A stretch of 14,594 nucleotides of DNA. It comes from Clostridiales bacterium. Its GTDB lineage: Bacteria > Bacillota > Clostridia > Lachnospirales > Lachnospiraceae. The stretch covers positions 2,391 through 16,984 of the forward strand of contig JAHZAR010000059.1 in NCBI GenBank assembly GCA_019423835.1, given 5' to 3'. This document shows, in pieces, positions 13,870 through 14,594 of the stretch. A program made the translations under genes and the position numbers. How positions within the stretch are numbered: the first letter of the stretch is position 1; every line of letters begins with the position of its first letter. The notes beneath the pieces were generated by a model that saw only the letters and a program-made list of their open reading frames with translations, searched no databases and was not told the origin of the DNA.

Positions 13870-14594
13870 TCAGTCATTATAGTGATAGCTGTCAAGAAGC
13901 TGGTTTTTCATGTGCCACAGCTCATTGGACAGATCCACATGGACCTCATGGGGATTGATCAGACGTCTGGATTCGTCCCACAGAGTATCCAGCTCTCTCT
14001 GACAGTAATCGCGGATCTCCATGACCTTCGGCGAATGGTACACGCATTTGCCGGCCTGGAAGACAGGAACAAGCAGCTCCCGCATCCGATAAGTGCCTGG
14101 AGCCAGGTGAGTCTTTTTCCAGGTCTCGATGGGATCAAACAGCAGCAGAGACTTGTTTTCGTCGTAAACCTCATCTGCCAGACAGATCAGATCGGCGATT
14201 ATCTTGCCGTCATTCTTTCCGTAAATGCGGTAGATTGTCTTGTTGCCGGGATTCGTCACCTTCTCTGTGTTCTCTGACAGCTTGATCTTTGGAATAAATT
14301 TGCCGGTTTCCCTGTCCCGGATGGCAGCCAGCTTATAAACGCCGCCGAAAGAAGGGCAGTCCTTGGAGGTAATCAGGTTTGTGCCGACGCCCCAGGAGTT
14401 GATGGTAGCTCCCTGCATTTTCAGGCTGTCGATGAGATACTCGTCCAGATCATTGGAAGCGGAGATAATTGCATCAGTAAAGCCTGCCGCATCCAGCATG
14501 GCCTTGGCCTTTTTGGACAGATAGGCCAGATCCCCGCTGTCAAGACGGATGCCGTAACCTTTTAAGGGGAGGCCTGCCTCCCTCATCTCTGTAA
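13870..14594 (-). CDS. pncB: Nicotinate phosphoribosyltransferase, C-terminal part (cut by window edge)
   Basis: The visible 241 or so residues are the C-terminal half of the enzyme that joins nicotinate to PRPP, with ATP use, to make nicotinate mononucleotide in NAD salvage. The open frame continues to the last base, so the true start lies right of the window; the ATG at 14584-14586 is internal. Recognisable segments are GYGIRLDSGDLAYLSKKA, IISASNDLDEYLI, INSWGVGTNLITS (phosphate-binding region), PKIKLSENTEKVTNPGNK and the C-terminal VYHSPKVMEIRDYCQREL. These match the family in order and spacing, and no frameshift is seen. It converges on the GH25 gene across the terminator at 13798-13841. 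With rex and nnr it is the third NAD-linked gene here. Confidence 0.93.
   Translation of the reverse strand, partial: TEMREAGLPLKGYGIRLDSGDLAYLSKKAKAMLDAAGFTDAIISASNDLDEYLIDSLKMQGATINSWGVGTNLITSKDCPSFGGVYKLAAIRDRETGKFIPKIKLSENTEKVTNPGNKTIYRIYGKNDGKIIADLICLADEVYDENKSLLLFDPIETWKKTHLAPGTYRMRELLVPVFQAGKCVYHSPKVMEIRDYCQRELDTLWDESRRLINPHEVHVDLSNELWHMKNQLLDSYHYND

Overview
This is a chromosomal window of moderate-to-high GC from a Gram-positive, low-GC-lineage Firmicute, most likely a Lachnospiraceae / Clostridium cluster XIVa-type gut anaerobe. The evidence is indirect: strong AGGAGG-type ribosome binding sites, GTG and TTG starts, a Rex repressor, an EndoA-type MazF beside alr, a SigV/RsiV-type pair, and a secreted GH25 lysozyme with choline-binding-like repeats. 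I see no rRNA, tRNA, CRISPR array, insertion sequence or phage gene. Most of it reads as core genome.

Layout. (1) 122-1656, plus strand: an ECF sigma factor overlapping by 4 nt a membrane-anchored RsiV-like anti-sigma factor, closed by a 15-bp-stem terminator (1682-1727). (2) 1792-3855, minus strand: a YdiF-type ABC-F ATPase with its own promoter and a leader hairpin. (3) 4143-10189, plus strand: a probable operon from a strong extended -10 promoter, rex - acpS - nnr - alr - mazF (ndoA) - CNNM/HlyC-like membrane protein. Rex senses NADH, Nnr repairs hydrated NAD(P)H, AcpS activates acyl carrier protein, and Alr makes D-alanine for the wall. MazF stands where an ndoAI-ndoA pair is found in Bacillus, but no recognisable antitoxin gene is present; only a 32-codon basic reading frame lies there. 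(4) 10359-11087: a YebC/PmpR-family translation factor with its own promoter and a strong terminator. (5) 11330-12637: a CLC antiporter with features of the fluoride-exporting CLC-F branch. (6) 12819-13736: a secreted GH25-family protein with its own promoter and a terminator. (7) 13870 to the end, minus strand: the C-terminal part of nicotinate phosphoribosyltransferase, cut by the window edge.

Two themes recur. NAD metabolism appears in rex, nnr and pncB. Cell-wall and envelope stress appears in the sigma/anti-sigma pair, alr and the GH25 protein. Several otherwise ordinary genes depart from their family at key residues: alanine racemase lacks the carbamylated lysine position, the GH25 protein lacks the first conserved aspartate, and the CNNM protein lacks acidic membrane motifs. 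I found no convincing new multi-gene system. The most interesting leads are the antitoxin-less MazF, these residue substitutions, and candidate operators over the rex and GH25 promoters.
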